64,000 nucleotides of DNA from Carposina sasakii (taxonomy: Eukaryota; Arthropoda; Insecta; Lepidoptera; Carposinidae). Position numbers and translations under genes: made by a program. Below the pieces are notes generated by a model. The model worked only from the letters and a program-made list of their open reading frames with translations. It was not told where the DNA came from and did no database searches. Location of the stretch: NCBI GenBank assembly GCA_014607495.2, contig CP053169.1:5456001-5520000 (forward strand), written 5' to 3'. Of this stretch, positions 1-11,399 are shown piece after piece. Positions within the stretch are counted from its first letter, which is position 1, and the number at the start of each line of letters is the position of its first letter.

Positions 1-280
1 CAGTGACAGCATTACGTCCGTTGTTCTTTATACGTTTATATATGAGAAAAAATATTAAAGGAGACCTTTATCAACGCAATAGTATCCAAAAGAATGATTT
101 TTGGAATTTTTGTCTGTTTGTCGGTTTGTCTGTGCGTTTATGCATGCTAATCTCAGAAACGGCTGAGCCGATTTTGATGCAGTTTCCAGGAATATATTGT
201 GACAGGTCTCACTTAACATATAGGCTACTTTTTATCCTAATTTCGACATTTTGTTTTTTTCTGCAGTCCACGCGGACGGA
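1..280 (+). repeat. Dispersed repeat with CTAATCTCAGAAACGGCTGA core
   Basis: The segment carries the motifs GTCTGTTTGTC, CTAATCTCAGAAACGGCTGA and TAGGCTACTTTTTATCC in this order. The same order recurs at 50000-50275 and 63800-64000, and inverted at 61340-61580. It is a high-copy non-coding interspersed repeat, probably derived from a LINE 3' region. The open frame across it is not a gene. Confidence 0.7.
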
Positions 281-708
281 ATCCCTCTCACCAATCCATT
301 TTGAGAACAACACAAACTACCAAATTGTACCTGTAAGGTATCAAAATACATTTTCTCGTAATTTTCAAGAACGTGTCTGTTTTATAAACACTAGACCTAG
401 AGGTCGTGATCCTGTTGTTTTGACACCTGACCCAATTGCCACCTGAGGGTAAAATCAACGATTACAAATGGACATTGTCTTACCTGCACTATAATTAGAA
501 TAACTACTTCCAATTACCCCATGGGCTTTGGACAATTAGGTTAGAAGTCAAATTGCTGATTAAATTGCTTGTATAAAAGGTAATTATGATGTAATATTAT
601 TGTATCATTACCTACTAATAATTTAGAGTAAAAAATAAGAATAAATTTATTCACCGAGTAGCATTTGCATATATAAACATTAAAGTTTATTGTGAGGTTT
701 ATGTTATA
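281..708. other. No recognisable feature
   Basis: AT-rich non-coding sequence. I see no gene, RNA or repeat boundary here. Confidence 0.5.
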
Positions 709-826
709 TATTCTTTATTGTACACATACATAAATAAAAAATAACACAATTAAAATAAATATTGTACAAAGGCGAGCTTATCTCTATAAGAGATCTCTTC
801 CAGCTAACCCGAACAAATAAAAAAAG
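709..826 (-). mobile_element. 3' tail of a CR1/Jockey-like LINE
   Basis: On the minus strand this reads a segment with AGAGATCTCTTATAGAGATAAGCTC, then a GTACAA stretch and a TACAATAAAGAATA tail. The intact element at 17905-19355 ends the same way. The copy is 5'-truncated to the 3' UTR, as expected for target-primed LINE insertions. Confidence 0.65.
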
Positions 827-1433
827 GACATATCACAGAATAGGTAAAACACATGTGCACAGAGGGAGAAAAAATGTTTATCTTTAGCGAGTACATGTCG
901 TTCTGTGTCTATACTCGTGCTAGGCCAACGATTTCATTACCAAGGATTAATATAAAGTTCTATTACTCTACGGCTGTACTTCTGGAACTGGTGATTTTTG
1001 GTCGTCAACGTTCCCGAAAACTACGGAATCTGGTCATTATCACGATCATTTTTCTCCATGGAAGCATTTCTGGGAAGTGTCTGATTTCCAAAATATTAGG
1101 CTCCAAAGTTGAGATAATAGACTGCGTTTTTCTGCATAAATGCACATTGACGCGTGTAGCAAGATTTTTTTCACGAGAAATAATTAATATCTGTCTATGA
1201 AAAAACTAGCATACACGCTAGACATTATAAAGAAGGTGCCCATCGTCCATACATGTGATGACCTGTCACTCTACTTTTTTATTCGGCAATGTATATTAAA
1301 TATGAGAGATGTATTATGATCTTGACTATTTCTTGAACCTATATTTTCAATTTGGCTTCATTTGTAAGTAAGGAAAATAATTTATAGCAAAATCAATAAT
1401 TGGGGTTATGTAGCCAAGTAGGTATTGTCCGTT

Positions 1434-1564
1434 TCTTCATAGAATAGTTCCGATGAAGGATGGCGCTAGTTACTATGTGCATTACCACATTATCTGTGTC
1501 ACTGTATACAAGAAATGATAGTTCAAAAATCAGGCACGGGAATTATTCTATGAAACGGACTATA
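1434..1564 (+). mobile_element. Foldback element, ends GTCCGTTTC / GAAACGGAC
   Basis: The ends are imperfect inverted repeats (ATTGTCCGTTTCTTCATAG against CTATGAAACGGACTAT). The interior contains CCGATGAAGGATGGC. A second copy lies inverted at 1781-1916. No coding capacity. Confidence 0.65.
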
Positions 1565-1780
1565 TACGGTGAAACGCACAATGGCCAAGATGGATGATAT
1601 ACTCGTATAGGTGGAATCCGTTTTTTGACAAATTTTAAATTAATTCTTGAGGATTTTCTCAACGTTTCCTTTTATTATCATTATCATGAATTCAGAAACC
1701 GTTTGCACTTAAGACAATGGCTGTATAGGCATATTTCCCTTTGGGAAAAACCAACAAAAAAAAATAATACAAAAAAAGTA

Positions 1781-1916
1781 CAGTCCCTTTCATGGGACAA
1801 TTCCTGTGACTAATTTCGGAACTAACATTTTTCATATGCAGGGACACAAAAAATGTGGGCATGCACATAGTAACTAGTGCCATCCTTCATCGGAACCATT
1901 ATATGAAAGGGACAAT
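1781..1916 (-). mobile_element. Inverted second copy of the GTCC foldback element
   Basis: Read on the minus strand it starts ATTGTCCCTTTCATATAATG, contains CCGATGAAGGATGGCACTAG and ends CATGAAAGGGACTG. This parallels 1434-1564 along its whole length with many substitutions. Confidence 0.6.
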
Positions 1917-2299
1917 ATGAACATGAAGTTGACAATGCATTCCTTTATTGATACGTTCATAATGGCTGCGTTTGTAATGATTAAATTCAAGTAAAACATA
2001 TCGAAACACACAAAATATTTTTTTTTCTACATTGTAGTTTTTTATTTTGATTTTCATTTCGTAATAAACAAAAAATAACGTATTTTTCTGAACATATCTC
2101 GTCAATATACACGACAATATGTATTTTTCAATTTGACAGGTCATGAATGGGCATTGTCCTTTCGCCGGATCAAGCCATAAAAAAAAACAAATATTTACAT
2201 CGTTTCCCAGCATTTTTTTTGGCATAAACTTACTTTATTTGATGTATAGAGTACGTGCCGTTCGTTAAGGGTGGCAACGAAAAAACATCCTGTATATGT

Positions 2300-2729
2300 C
2301 CTATGTAAATTTCACTACCCTATTGTTTTGATTTACCCTGGGACATGACACTCAATAGACCGACAAACTAGTTACGAACTTTGTGGTATTATTAATTTCA
2401 CACTCGGAAACTTAGCAAGTTGCTTGTCTGCGGCAACTTGTTACAAGAAACGGCAACTTGTGGCAAGAAATATTGCTGTGTTGAAGTTTCGCCAAAATTA
2501 TGGCAAGTTATGCCGCTGCTAGCGCCGCCACATAAATACTGGTACTATAAACATTATGGACCTCACTAATAAAAACCTTTAAACAAGGTATTATTTATAC
2601 ACAGTTTAATTTGGCAGATATTCCATATACTTTGCTGTGGGTATAATACACAAGGATATTACACACACTAACTTTCGCGTTTATAATATTATTCTTATTT
2701 TATTATTAATATTCTTAATTAAAAAGACG
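2300..2729. other. Short direct repeats of GGCAACTTG, otherwise nothing
   Basis: Between 2423 and 2500 the motif GGCAACTTGT followed by CAAGAAA is repeated, then a related GGCAAGTTATG. No coding or RNA feature is recognised. Confidence 0.4.
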
Positions 2730-2974
2730 GCCGATTGGTGTAGTTGGTAGTGGCCCGGCTATGGCGACGCCATAGGTCCTGGGTTCGAATCCCGGTAGGT
2801 GCAAACATTGATGTGATGAATATCGATGTTTGTTTCCGAGTCATGGATGTTTATCTACTTATCTATGTATTTAGGTATATACCGTAGCTTAGTACCCACG
2901 ACACAAGACCTTAGGGATCTAAGGTGTGGGACTAATGTGTTGTGAAGTGTGTGAATATTTATTTATTTATTTAA
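2730..2974 (+). mobile_element. tRNA-derived SINE
   Basis: The head contains an A-box-like GGTGTAGTTGGTAGTGG and a perfect B box, GGTTCGAATCC, so it resembles a tRNA promoter. The acceptor ends do not pair, so it is not a functional tRNA. A non-tRNA body follows, ending in a TATTTATTTATTT tail. RNA polymerase III transcription and LINE-driven spread are inferred from the class. Confidence 0.75.
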
Positions 2975-3432
2975 TTCTTATATTCTTTTTCTTTATTCCA
3001 CATACACCTTGCACACTTGCACATAGCTCTACAAGATAAAACAAGAGATGCATAGTGACAAAATTAAGATTTTACTTGGCAATAACTCAAGTAATTACTT
3101 GTTTATAGATATTACGGGTATAAGAGGTCAAATTGACAAATTATCTCACCAAAAAGTATAACTAAAAAAAACTGTTAAATAAAATAATGTTGCTCATAAT
3201 ATAGAATAAGCCATGAAATAATAATATGTAGATACCTACATAATTAAAATAATTCCAGCATCTAATTTCTAAGCAGAAAGTGCATGTAACCTTAAATAAC
3301 ATAGGAATAAAGATCTTCGGGGGTGCGGAAATGAAATTTAAAAGGGTGCTGAAAGGGTGTTCTGATAAATTATATCTATCTTTGATCACGGTTTTACGTG
3401 AACCTTTTGTTAAACCATATTATTATTATAAG
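2975..3432. other. No recognisable feature
   Basis: AT-rich stretch without supported genes or repeat ends. Confidence 0.4.
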
Positions 3433-3655
3433 TCCTGCACTGATGCGGGGCTTCACTAGAATACATTATCTACAACTCCGTCGCATCTCGTAAAAGTCGA
3501 CTAATTCACAAATTAAGCCATTCTCTTAAGCGATATGCTAGAAGCTGGTCACTGATCATTTATGTCTATCCCCACTTTGCTTAAAGGGATCTTCTTGTTG
3601 ATATTGCGATTCTGGCTTACCTATTTCGCCAACACAACCATGTTTGTATATATGT
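3433..3655 (+). repeat. Dispersed repeat, family GGGGCTTCACTAGAA
   Basis: Starts GATGCGGGGCTTCACTAGAA, has GATATGCTAGAAGC and GTCACTGATCATTTA inside, and ends with AACACAACCATG. About ten diverged copies lie in the window (for example 8148, 25838, 48505, 57665). It is a roughly 230-250 bp non-coding interspersed repeat of unknown class. Confidence 0.7.
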
Positions 3656-5098
3656 ACTAGTCAGAACAACACTAGTTGCCAGCAGCTTATGGCCTGAGAA
3701 AATGCCCCTAGTTATTTCGAGTCGACTAGACAATATACGCGGATGAAGATGCAGTTAATGTATTCTGGTCAAGCCTCGCATTAGGATAAGAAATATCGTA
3801 TCTATATATAAATATCGTGTAATAAAAAACGGCTAGGCATTTTGAATGATATGAATCTCCTTAAATCCTTCTAGCTTTGTTATTAAGTTCTAACATAATT
3901 ATAGTAGATAAAGTACTAGAAGCCAAATTGTCTCCCTCCTTTTAAATTAAATTAAAAATCACACACACACACACACACACACACACAATTAAAAATCTCT
4001 AGCCGTTATAAGGCGTGTTCTAGAATATACCTTCGACATCTACATAAGCGAAAATGCGTGCGACAGCTGATATCAAATAACAAGCCCCCATTGATCTTAA
4101 ATTATTCAAATCAGCACAAGAATAAATTTGAGAATATTGATAAATTCTTATGCGGGAGTTTTTTCTTAAAAAATTTAATAAAGAATCATTTGCTCACGGA
4201 GAATTTCTTGTATTATCACTTTGTCGGTCCTATGTTGATTTTTCGATTGCTTTTTTATTCTACCTCTTTGGTAACATGGTTAAATCTTGTACGCAACTGT
4301 TTGATTGTTCAATGTTATAATTCTGTTTTTACTATCTTTGAGCAGCGGTTCCCAAAGTTGGCTTTAGATGCTGAGACCCACCGTCATGGTAGGCTATTAT
4401 TTCAGAATGAAGCCCTTTTAATTTACATTAAGGAATACCTAATCAGTCTGCATACACTGACGTTAAAAATAACTTTAACATGTTTCTTAGCTTATTTTGT
4501 TAGAGGCCAGTTTTCTGTTAGTTAGTATGTACTTAAAAGTGCTGTTGTGCTGTGCACTGGATCCGAATCCGTGCAATACAGAGATAAATTTTATTGTTAC
4601 TGTTCTGTTATAAAAATTATTAGTAAAATAAGGAATAAAAGTTATACGTAACTCGGGTATGAAATATAGCGTGCAGTGTGTTACTTACAAATAATTCAAA
4701 GAAGTATCTTGGAAACGATATTTTATTATTCGTCTATAAAGTTTGATAAAGCAGGTCTGCTGACGCATTTCGTAGTAGGTTATTGAAGTTTGTTTTCAGT
4801 ACCATATGCATTATAAACATCAGTTTTACGAGATTGATTCTTATGTGGAGTCATGTTGTTTTTTATGGGAATTCATGTTAGGCATTTTTGGTGATTAAAG
4901 TTTGAAAACCATAAATATTGCTCATATTTTAGGTAAGGTGTGTAAATGGGTTCGACTCATACCTTAGGACCCTAAGTCAACTCCACTTGCCCTGCTATTT
5001 AACACGGAAATTCACGAAAACATTTTCCATTAGATTCGATACTGGTTGTTGTATTTGTACCCGAAAAGAGGCGGCCTCTTTAGAGTGGGGATGACCTA
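3656..5098. other. Mostly unassigned; (CA)n and a hAT-like end
   Basis: A (CA)n microsatellite occupies about 3961-3987. At about 4341 the string CAGCGGTTCCCAAAG resembles a hAT-type terminal repeat, but no partner end was found. A 155-codon open frame at 4058-4525 crosses this segment without recognisable domains and I do not call it a gene. Confidence 0.4.
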
Positions 5099-5488
5099 TA
5101 CAGGGTGATTTTTGGTCGTCAACGTTCCCGAAAACTACGAAATCTCCTCATCATCACGGTCATTTTTCTCCATGGAATCATACCTAGGAAGTGTCTAGTT
5201 CCCAAGATATTAGGGTGCAAAGTTGAGTAAATAGACTGCGGTTTTCTGCATAAATGCACATAGACGCGGGTAACAAGATTTTTTTCACGAGAAATAATTA
5301 GCACTGGACACTATAAATTTCGCCCGATCAAGTAATTAAACTTTTTTTTCCAAAAAATTTACATCTTTACCCAACATTTTTTTTTGGCATAAACTTACTT
5401 TATTTGATGTATAGAGTACGTACCCTTTATTATATTATATTAAATATTATAGTATATTAAAGGGTGGCAACGAAAAAACATCCTGTAT
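5099..5488 (+). mobile_element. Foldback element, family GATTTTTGGTCGTC, full copy
   Basis: Begins ATACAGGGTGATTTTTGGTC and ends AACATCCTGTAT, giving short inverted termini (ATACAGG / CCTGTAT). An AT-rich expansion (about 5427-5461) interrupts the right end. It is non-coding and was presumably mobilised by a transposase encoded elsewhere. Confidence 0.7.
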
Positions 5489-5734
5489 GTATGTATTCAT
5501 ATTTGATTATTCGTTAAAAAGGTAGACGTAAGAATTTTTAAGTATGTGGCAAACGTTTTTGAGTCCTCGCGTTTTGGTTTTTTGCGAACTCCGTCCACTT
5601 TAAGTAGAAAATTATCGAGGTCGTCCAGCCATCTCCGTCCTGGCCCCTTCGCAAAAACCCGTCACGTGATGGCGATCTTTGCCCACCTACTAAAAGCGGA
5701 ATACATAATAAAATTAATAACTTTTTTAATGACC

Positions 5735-5880
5735 CAATTAGCCTCAGGCGATAAGCTAGCACCTTATCACTGATCAGTTACATCTGACCCGCTCTGCTGA
5801 ACGTGGATATAGGATCTGGTTCGTAATCCTGTAGTTCTGGCTACCCCATTTAGGAAATACAAACGTTTTTATATGTTTCA
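5735..5880 (+). repeat. Dispersed repeat, GGGGCTTCACTAGAA family, 3' part
   Basis: Contains AGGCGATAAGCTAGC, CACTGATCAGTTACATCTG and GTAGTTCTGGCTACC in the family order. The first part is absent. Confidence 0.6.
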
Positions 5881-6843
5881 ACATTTTGTTAATACCTAGG
5901 TATTATTTGGGAACACAACTTAATTATTAATTAATTTAAATTAATAATTTTACAGAACCGTATGTTTATACATTTTGTAAATACGTATTCGTGTGCTCAA
6001 GTGGGATTCCTCAAATGAGTATTAGCTCCAAAATGAGCTTAATCTACCGTGCGAGCAAAGTCTTTAATTAATTTTGGATTCACATGAACCGCATATAAAA
6101 GAGAGCTGCACGGAAGTGTGGCAGGCAAGTTTAGGTGTAGTTGAAAACCAATATAAATTGTGTTCAAAAGTAAGAATTGTTTTCGTGATGCTTTTGAAAG
6201 TTAATTCGTAAGTTACTTATTAATATAAAAAGATAACTAAAGTTATCTTGTGTGATTTCTTTATATTTATTTTGTAAGTTGGCAGTAAAGTTTTTTGTAG
6301 AAATTGTAGCTACATACCTAGGTACTTAAAAAAGAGAAAGAACATACGAGTTTATAAGCATGTGAGTTTTCTACTCACGAACTTACCAGTCATAAAGCTT
6401 ATGCGTCAGAATAATACAAAGATTATGATCACGTGGACGAAGTTGTCAGTTACGAATACTTTTGCCTTCCTCTACGCCAATTTTTATTGAGTTGTATTAT
6501 GTACAAAAGTACTTGGCTCCAATTTCACACAAAAGTATCCCAAACTACAAGTACATCCGACATTATGCAAGATAACACAATCAGAACCAACACATAAGCA
6601 TTGCGTTGATTAAACCACCGCCTGGGACCCTACCGACTTACTGGAACACCTCCGGGGAAATTACTAGAAGTTCCCAGCGTTAGTAATAAGGGTATCAAGT
6701 GGATCGAGAGCTGGAATGATGAGCATGCTTGTCTTAGCTCTTGGTACGGTTTACATAGTTTCAGTAGGTGATTTAAAAAAAACTCGGTAATTTTGGAAAT
6801 ATACCTATGAATTTGTAGCCATTGCATCGAATAACTAGTAATT
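5881..6843. other. No recognisable feature
   Basis: No coding region, RNA or repeat that I can support. The 65-codon minus-strand frame at 6630-6827 has no recognisable motif. Confidence 0.4.
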
Positions 6844-6989
6844 ATACAGGTGATTTTTGGTCGTCAACGTTCCCGAAAACTACGGAATCTCCTTATCATC
6901 ACGATCATTTTTCTCCATGGAAGCATACCTGGAAAGTGTTTGGTTTCCAAAATATTAGGGTCCAAAGTTGAGTAAATAGACTTAGTTTT

Positions 6990-7094
6990 ATTTATTTATT
7001 TATTTATTTATTTACACGTACACAATACAGAGTACAGTTAACGTTTAACGCAACATCATTTCAATAAATTATAGTACTAAACTGCACTACAAAG
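6990..7094 (-). mobile_element. Retroposon tail with 9-bp target duplication
   Basis: Starts (ATTT)n, the reverse complement of an AAAT tail, followed by non-coding sequence. Exact CTTAGTTTT flanks at 6981-6989 and 7095-7103 mark target-primed insertion into the foldback element. Confidence 0.75.
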
Positions 7095-7110
7095 CTTAGT
7101 TTTTCTGCAT

Positions 7111-7931
7111 ATATATGTCGTGGACATATCGTAGAATTGATCATTTCATGAAATGGTCGAGCATTTCATGAAATGGTCGCATTTCATGAAAAGTTCAACT
7201 GTCTATTGGCCACATCATGATATGGTTTGGGCAGATCGATGATTAAAAATCGTTTCTCGATATGGGCAACTAAACGCCCGATCATTTCATGAAGTGGTCA
7301 AGATTATTGATCATATCGTAAAATAGTTACATGAATCACCGGTAGAGGCGCTGCGCGCGTTTTATTTATGTGTGAAGATGGCGGATTTTTCTTTTTAGGT
7401 TATAAAACAAATTAAAGAGAGTAGGGTGACTATGCAGAAGAAGTTCACGGATAGTGTGTTATATTGTATAATGTATATTAGAATTAATGGTGGTTTATAA
7501 TAATATTGTTAAACAAAAACCTTAGATTACGATAGGTTAGGTTAGGTTAGACTATGACAAATGACGCACGAGCCGAGCGAGCGGAGCGAGCGTGCCCAGG
7601 CAGCGTCCGGCGATGTGCCAGATGCGAATCGCTTTTGTCAAGTCTTTTATGTTTTTAAATATTATATTGTGAAAATATCACATAAATAATAGCAAAAAAA
7701 ATCATACCATCATACCTTATGGTATACTTATATATGGTGTACGGTATATATTATTTATATAAGCTCTTACCACATTCGGATTTTATGGACACCCTAATAT
7801 ATACGATTTGGCCAAACGTGGATGACAAAATCGTGAAATGTAGACGATTTAACGATCTGGTCAAATTGAATTGGCCACTTCATGAAATGCGACCACAAAT
7901 GATCAATTTAACAATATGGCCACGACATATA
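7111..7931. mobile_element. 821-bp inverted-repeat element with ATTTCATGAAAT sub-repeats
   Basis: The ends are imperfect inverted repeats of about 50 bp (TATATGTCGTGGACATATCG against GGCCACGACATATA). The left subterminal region has clustered copies of the 12-bp palindrome ATTTCATGAAAT or close variants (about 7144, 7163, 7178, 7276), with another near 7875. The interior holds TTAGG repeats (about 7533-7553) and GAGCGAGC repeats (about 7571-7590). No transposase is present. Arrayed subterminal palindromes look like transposase-binding sites; the superfamily is not assigned. Confidence 0.65.
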
Positions 7932-8147
7932 CACATTGATTTTTTCACGAGAAATAATAATCTATCTATCAAAAAACTAGCATAAACACTGGACACTATA
8001 TATTTCGCCCGATCAAGTAATTTAATTTTTTTTTTAAATTTGCATCATTTCCATTTTTTTTTGGCATAAACTTACTTTATTTGATGTATAGAGTACGTAC
8101 CCTTCGTTAAGGGTGGCAACGGAAAAACACCCTGTATTATAAATGTC

Positions 8148-8395
8148 CTCTGATGTGGAGCTTCACTAGAATAATATCTGCTTTCGTGCATTTCGTAAGA
8201 GCCAACTAACGTATACGGTTTATAGAATATATAATATATAATTAGTATTATATATAATAATATAATTATAGGGTATAGAACGGGCGTTCTCCCCGACGAT
8301 AAGTTAGCAACATGTCATTGATCTCTTACCTCTGATCCCGCTTTACTAAATGAGGCTGAAGGATCTGTTTCGGATTCTTGCAGTTCTGGCTTTTT
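8148..8395 (+). repeat. Dispersed repeat, GGGGCTTCACTAGAA family
   Basis: Carries TGTGGAGCTTCACTAGAATA, CCGACGATAAGTTAGC and TGCAGTTCTGGCT in family order. An AT-rich expansion lies at about 8225-8270. Confidence 0.65.
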
Positions 8396-8695
8396 TTCAA
8401 ATTCAAATTCTTTATTGCGTGCTACATTGGGTACAAAGTATCTTTGCTACGTAATAGTAGGTATACATAGGTGTTAACATATGTAGCGCCCTGCAAGGTC
8501 ATTGCAATATTTATTACTTATACAATATTAATAACTAATTATTATATTAGCCTTATAATTATCTATATTTATTAACATTTATTTTGTTATGGAATAGTGC
8601 ACTATGTGTGTAGGTATTATCTATACTTACGTAACTTTCAATTAAACGATGCAATTATACATGCTTCAGATGTTAAAGATCAATGACAAGTTCTT
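8396..8695. other. LINE-tail-like AT-rich segment
   Basis: Starts with TTCAAATTCAAATTCTTTATT, a tail-like motif in minus orientation (compare 58320-58345). Otherwise no feature. Confidence 0.35.
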
Positions 8696-8696
8696 T

Positions 8697-8985
8697 CTTT
8701 ATTCTTTATTGTACACATTTAGCTTAGCGTTACGGAGCTCGTTAGCGCCATCTAGTGGTCAAGTTAATAAGTTTAAAACACTTACCGCCAATTTATATAA
8801 CTGATCTTGAGAGATTTTCTGCATATCTCAGATTTAATCTTCAATTGTTTTCATACAAAATTTCAAATTAGGAATAAAAGAATCCAAGATTCTTTTTGAT
8901 CTCTCGTATTAAAATTGGCTGTTAGACAGAGAGCTTATCTCTAAAAGATATTTGTTTCAGCAAACCATTGGGTACAGATAAAATG
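8697..8985 (-). mobile_element. CR1/Jockey-like LINE tail interrupted by inserted sequence
   Basis: TTCTTTATTGTACACA (about 8703-8719) and GAGCTTATCTCTAAAAG (about 8928-8944) are the two halves of the reverse-complemented LINE tail seen at 709-826. About 200 bp of inserted sequence separates them, including a CCAATTT-ended foldback element. Confidence 0.55.
8788..8918 (-). mobile_element. 131-bp CCAATTT/AAATTGG foldback element
   Basis: Ends CCAATTTATATAACTG and TTAAAATTGG. The interior has TTTTGTATGAAAAC on the minus strand. Equal in length to the copy at 12049-12179 and homologous to the interrupted copy at 42716-43069. Non-coding. Confidence 0.65.
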
Positions 8986-10089
8986 TTATAATAATTTTAT
9001 AAGTTGCTAGATTATAATAATTAATTAATCTAGTTTACTTACTGAAATGTCCCCTACGCCCTGACAAATGACCCTTGATAGGCATACGGATAATAAAAAG
9101 GATTCCTATTGTCATCTGGAATGCTATCAACAAATCGTGTATCTAAAGCCAAAATATAATATTAATAGCTAATTGGCCAAAACAATTTAGCTACCCCATA
9201 AAGAATAATAACATAGAAATAAGGAAAATCCTTCATTCTTGGCGCGCCATGATGAATAGCGGGCAAAGGCTTTTAATAAAAATCCCGCAATGAAATTGAT
9301 GCTCACATTAATTTATTCTTCAAAAAGATTTATTAAGAACCCCGTTTCTGGGTCAATTAATTCACGATTTATATAATTAGTGTCCGACGGAATTTCTGGA
9401 CGTTTTAGGTATTTTAAGAGGATGGCTAATGGCACTGTTGGACAATGTAAGCTATTTGGTTTTTAACCGACTTCAGTGAGGTTTAAAAATTGCAATTTCC
9501 TGTATATTATGCAATTATTTCATTAATATACATCTCGAAGGTATATAATGTTTTATCTAACATCTTTCAGCAGGCATTTTTTTTCTATTTCTATGGTTAA
9601 ACACGCGTAGTTGGAGATAAGACCACGAAACGTTAGATTCCCAATTTTTTGAATAAAAATTATTGATCTACGTCCTCGATCTCAAAATTCTAGCAATTGG
9701 CTATTAACAATGCCAACAATCAGTAACAACACGGTCTTCCACATTCGCATAGTTTCGCAATTTCCAAAAATAGTTAAAGGGCAAAAATACAATTCACAAA
9801 ATATGAAATCGGTTCGCACAGAAATAACATTAATATTCTGTGCCCGCATTTCTACTTAGATGATTTTTGCCACTATTGAGCCCGCAAATTTCCCTTATTT
9901 TCCCAAAGGCACAAGTAGGGTGGAAAAAATATAACTAAAGTGAATGTTGAGCCCCTACCATTGTATTTCGTCAACTCTTGAGAAATAATTTATGGCTACA
10001 AGTGGTACTTATATACTTAACTCTTATGGCATCTATATCGAATTGGTATTATTTTACGTTTTTATTCAAATAAATAATACCTAAATACC
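8986..10089. other. No recognisable feature
   Basis: About 1.1 kb that looks like ordinary non-coding DNA. No supported gene or repeat boundary. Confidence 0.4.
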
Positions 10090-10141
10090 TCGGGTGAAGA
10101 ATTTTTTCCATTTTCTTTATTAATAATTTTATAATACCTAA
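10090..10141 (+). mobile_element. SINE tail fragment
   Basis: CTCGGGTGAAGAATTTTTTCC plus TTTATTAATAATTTTATAATA is the 3' part of the SINE seen complete on the minus strand at 59814-59916. Confidence 0.6.
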
Positions 10142-11399
10142 AGTTGTAAACACATTTTTTTACTTTATTTGGAAAAAACAAGCCCAGAAATAGACGTAGA
10201 CTGAAAAACATACGACGCGAAATATTCGTAAATGTTTTAGTGACTGCAAAAATTTGAACAATTTATGTAGGTACTCAAAAATTTAACTTTTGTTTTTTAT
10301 GTTAGATTTAAATAAGATTATACTCAAACTGACTTTCCATAACTTGTAGTATCTCAACGTGCTTTAGACGAACAACGAACCAATTTTGAGAGCAACAGCG
10401 AAGTTCACAGATTTGTTCATCTAATAGGAAGCTTTTTCGCTCATTGAACTATATTATGAAGTACCTTAGCTTATAGCGACGAGTAATAAACGAAGAACTT
10501 CCGACTGAATTTTATAGCGGCACCAGCGCCCATTAGTTGACAGTCAAAGGGTATTCCCAAATCTAACGAATTATTTAGGTAACTTAGAGAACCTCACACT
10601 CGCACCTAAAATGTTTACACCCTAGACCAAAATTTTCTCTATGCATGCTTGTAAATAAATATTGACAACGATGGTAGGGGCTCTAAAACCTATTGGTCGC
10701 AACACCTAACACTGCGATCGTTCGACCGTGAAGGGAAGACCTATTATTAACTTTGCGGCGATGTTTCCAAGTAAAATCGGTCCGATATTTCTTGGGATTC
10801 ATAAGGTGATATTTTGTTGAAATAAGCGCCTTTGTTAGAGGTAAAGTGATTTACTTATCGAAGTAAAGTAGCCTGTCTAGGCTACGGCATTTTATAATGA
10901 TTCACCGATCATTTACACCTGGCATCTCTATTCTAAATGTCTATTTCGTGGTGCTGCAGTTCTCTTTCCTTTTTAGGGAACACAGTTTATGTATGTATGT
11001 AAGTTATTCCGCTTGAGTTTCGAAGAATATACCTACTAATAATAGAACTACCTATAATCATGATAACATTACTTCAAATCTTTGAACACGATGCTCAACA
11101 GTTATGTAATCAACGTTTGAAGACTTGTTACTATCTGTTTTCAGCTATTTACTTACGTTTACCTTCCTCCTGTTATGCTCCTTGACTAGCATTACTGTGA
11201 AGGTGTCCAGACAACCAAGATCAAATGGACTAGACTATGTCTGTCGCACAAATGGGCGAACGTTATTGTCGATTCTAACAACTTAAACGTAAAATTAGTC
11301 ATACCTGTCCTTTTCTCTCTCAGCCATTTATGTTAAGAACGGAGAGGAACCCTGATTAAGGTTAAGTTTACGTTTTAGTGTGATGATCAGAATTGACTA
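10142..11399. other. Mostly unassigned; one repeat remnant
   Basis: A diverged 3' half of the GGGGCTTCACTAGAA family lies at about 10897-11003 (CACCGATCATTTACACC, then GGAACACAG). The remainder has no supported feature. Confidence 0.4.

Larger units (their letters stand above)
990..2299 (+). mobile_element. Foldback (MITE-like) element, family GATTTTTGGTCGTC, split copy
   Basis: The left half (990-1229) begins GTGATTTTTGGTCGTCAACG. The right half (2159-2299) ends GGTGGCAACGAAAAAACATC. Joined, they match full copies at 5099-5488 and 48691-49079. The 930 bp between the halves holds two inverted copies of another foldback element (1434-1564 and 1781-1916). The extreme left terminus (ATACAG) is missing. 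The element is non-coding. Confidence 0.65.
6844..8137 (+). mobile_element. Foldback element (GATTTTTGGTCGTC family) carrying two nested insertions
   Basis: The host ends are ATACAGGTGATTTTTGG on the left and CACCCTGTATTA on the right, matching the family termini. It is about 1.3 kb instead of about 390 bp because of two insertions: a LINE/SINE tail at 6990-7094 flanked by duplicated CTTAGTTTT, and an 821-bp inverted-repeat element at 7111-7931. The nesting shows that the host copy is the oldest. Confidence 0.75.

Noticed and set aside
2730..2805. tRNA-like sequence with good A and B boxes
   Set aside because: Acceptor-stem ends do not pair and a SINE body with a TATTTATTT tail follows; called a SINE, not a tRNA gene.
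3961..3987. (CA)n run considered as an array or regulatory element
   Set aside because: Simple microsatellite. No CRISPR-like repeat/spacer structure anywhere in the window.
4058..4525. 155-codon plus-strand open frame
   Set aside because: No domain, AT-rich codons, and it spans an unrelated hAT-like terminal motif; most likely chance.
7533..7553. TTAGG repeats as a telomere or telomeric junction
   Set aside because: Only about three units, inside a transposable element; too short to mark a telomere.
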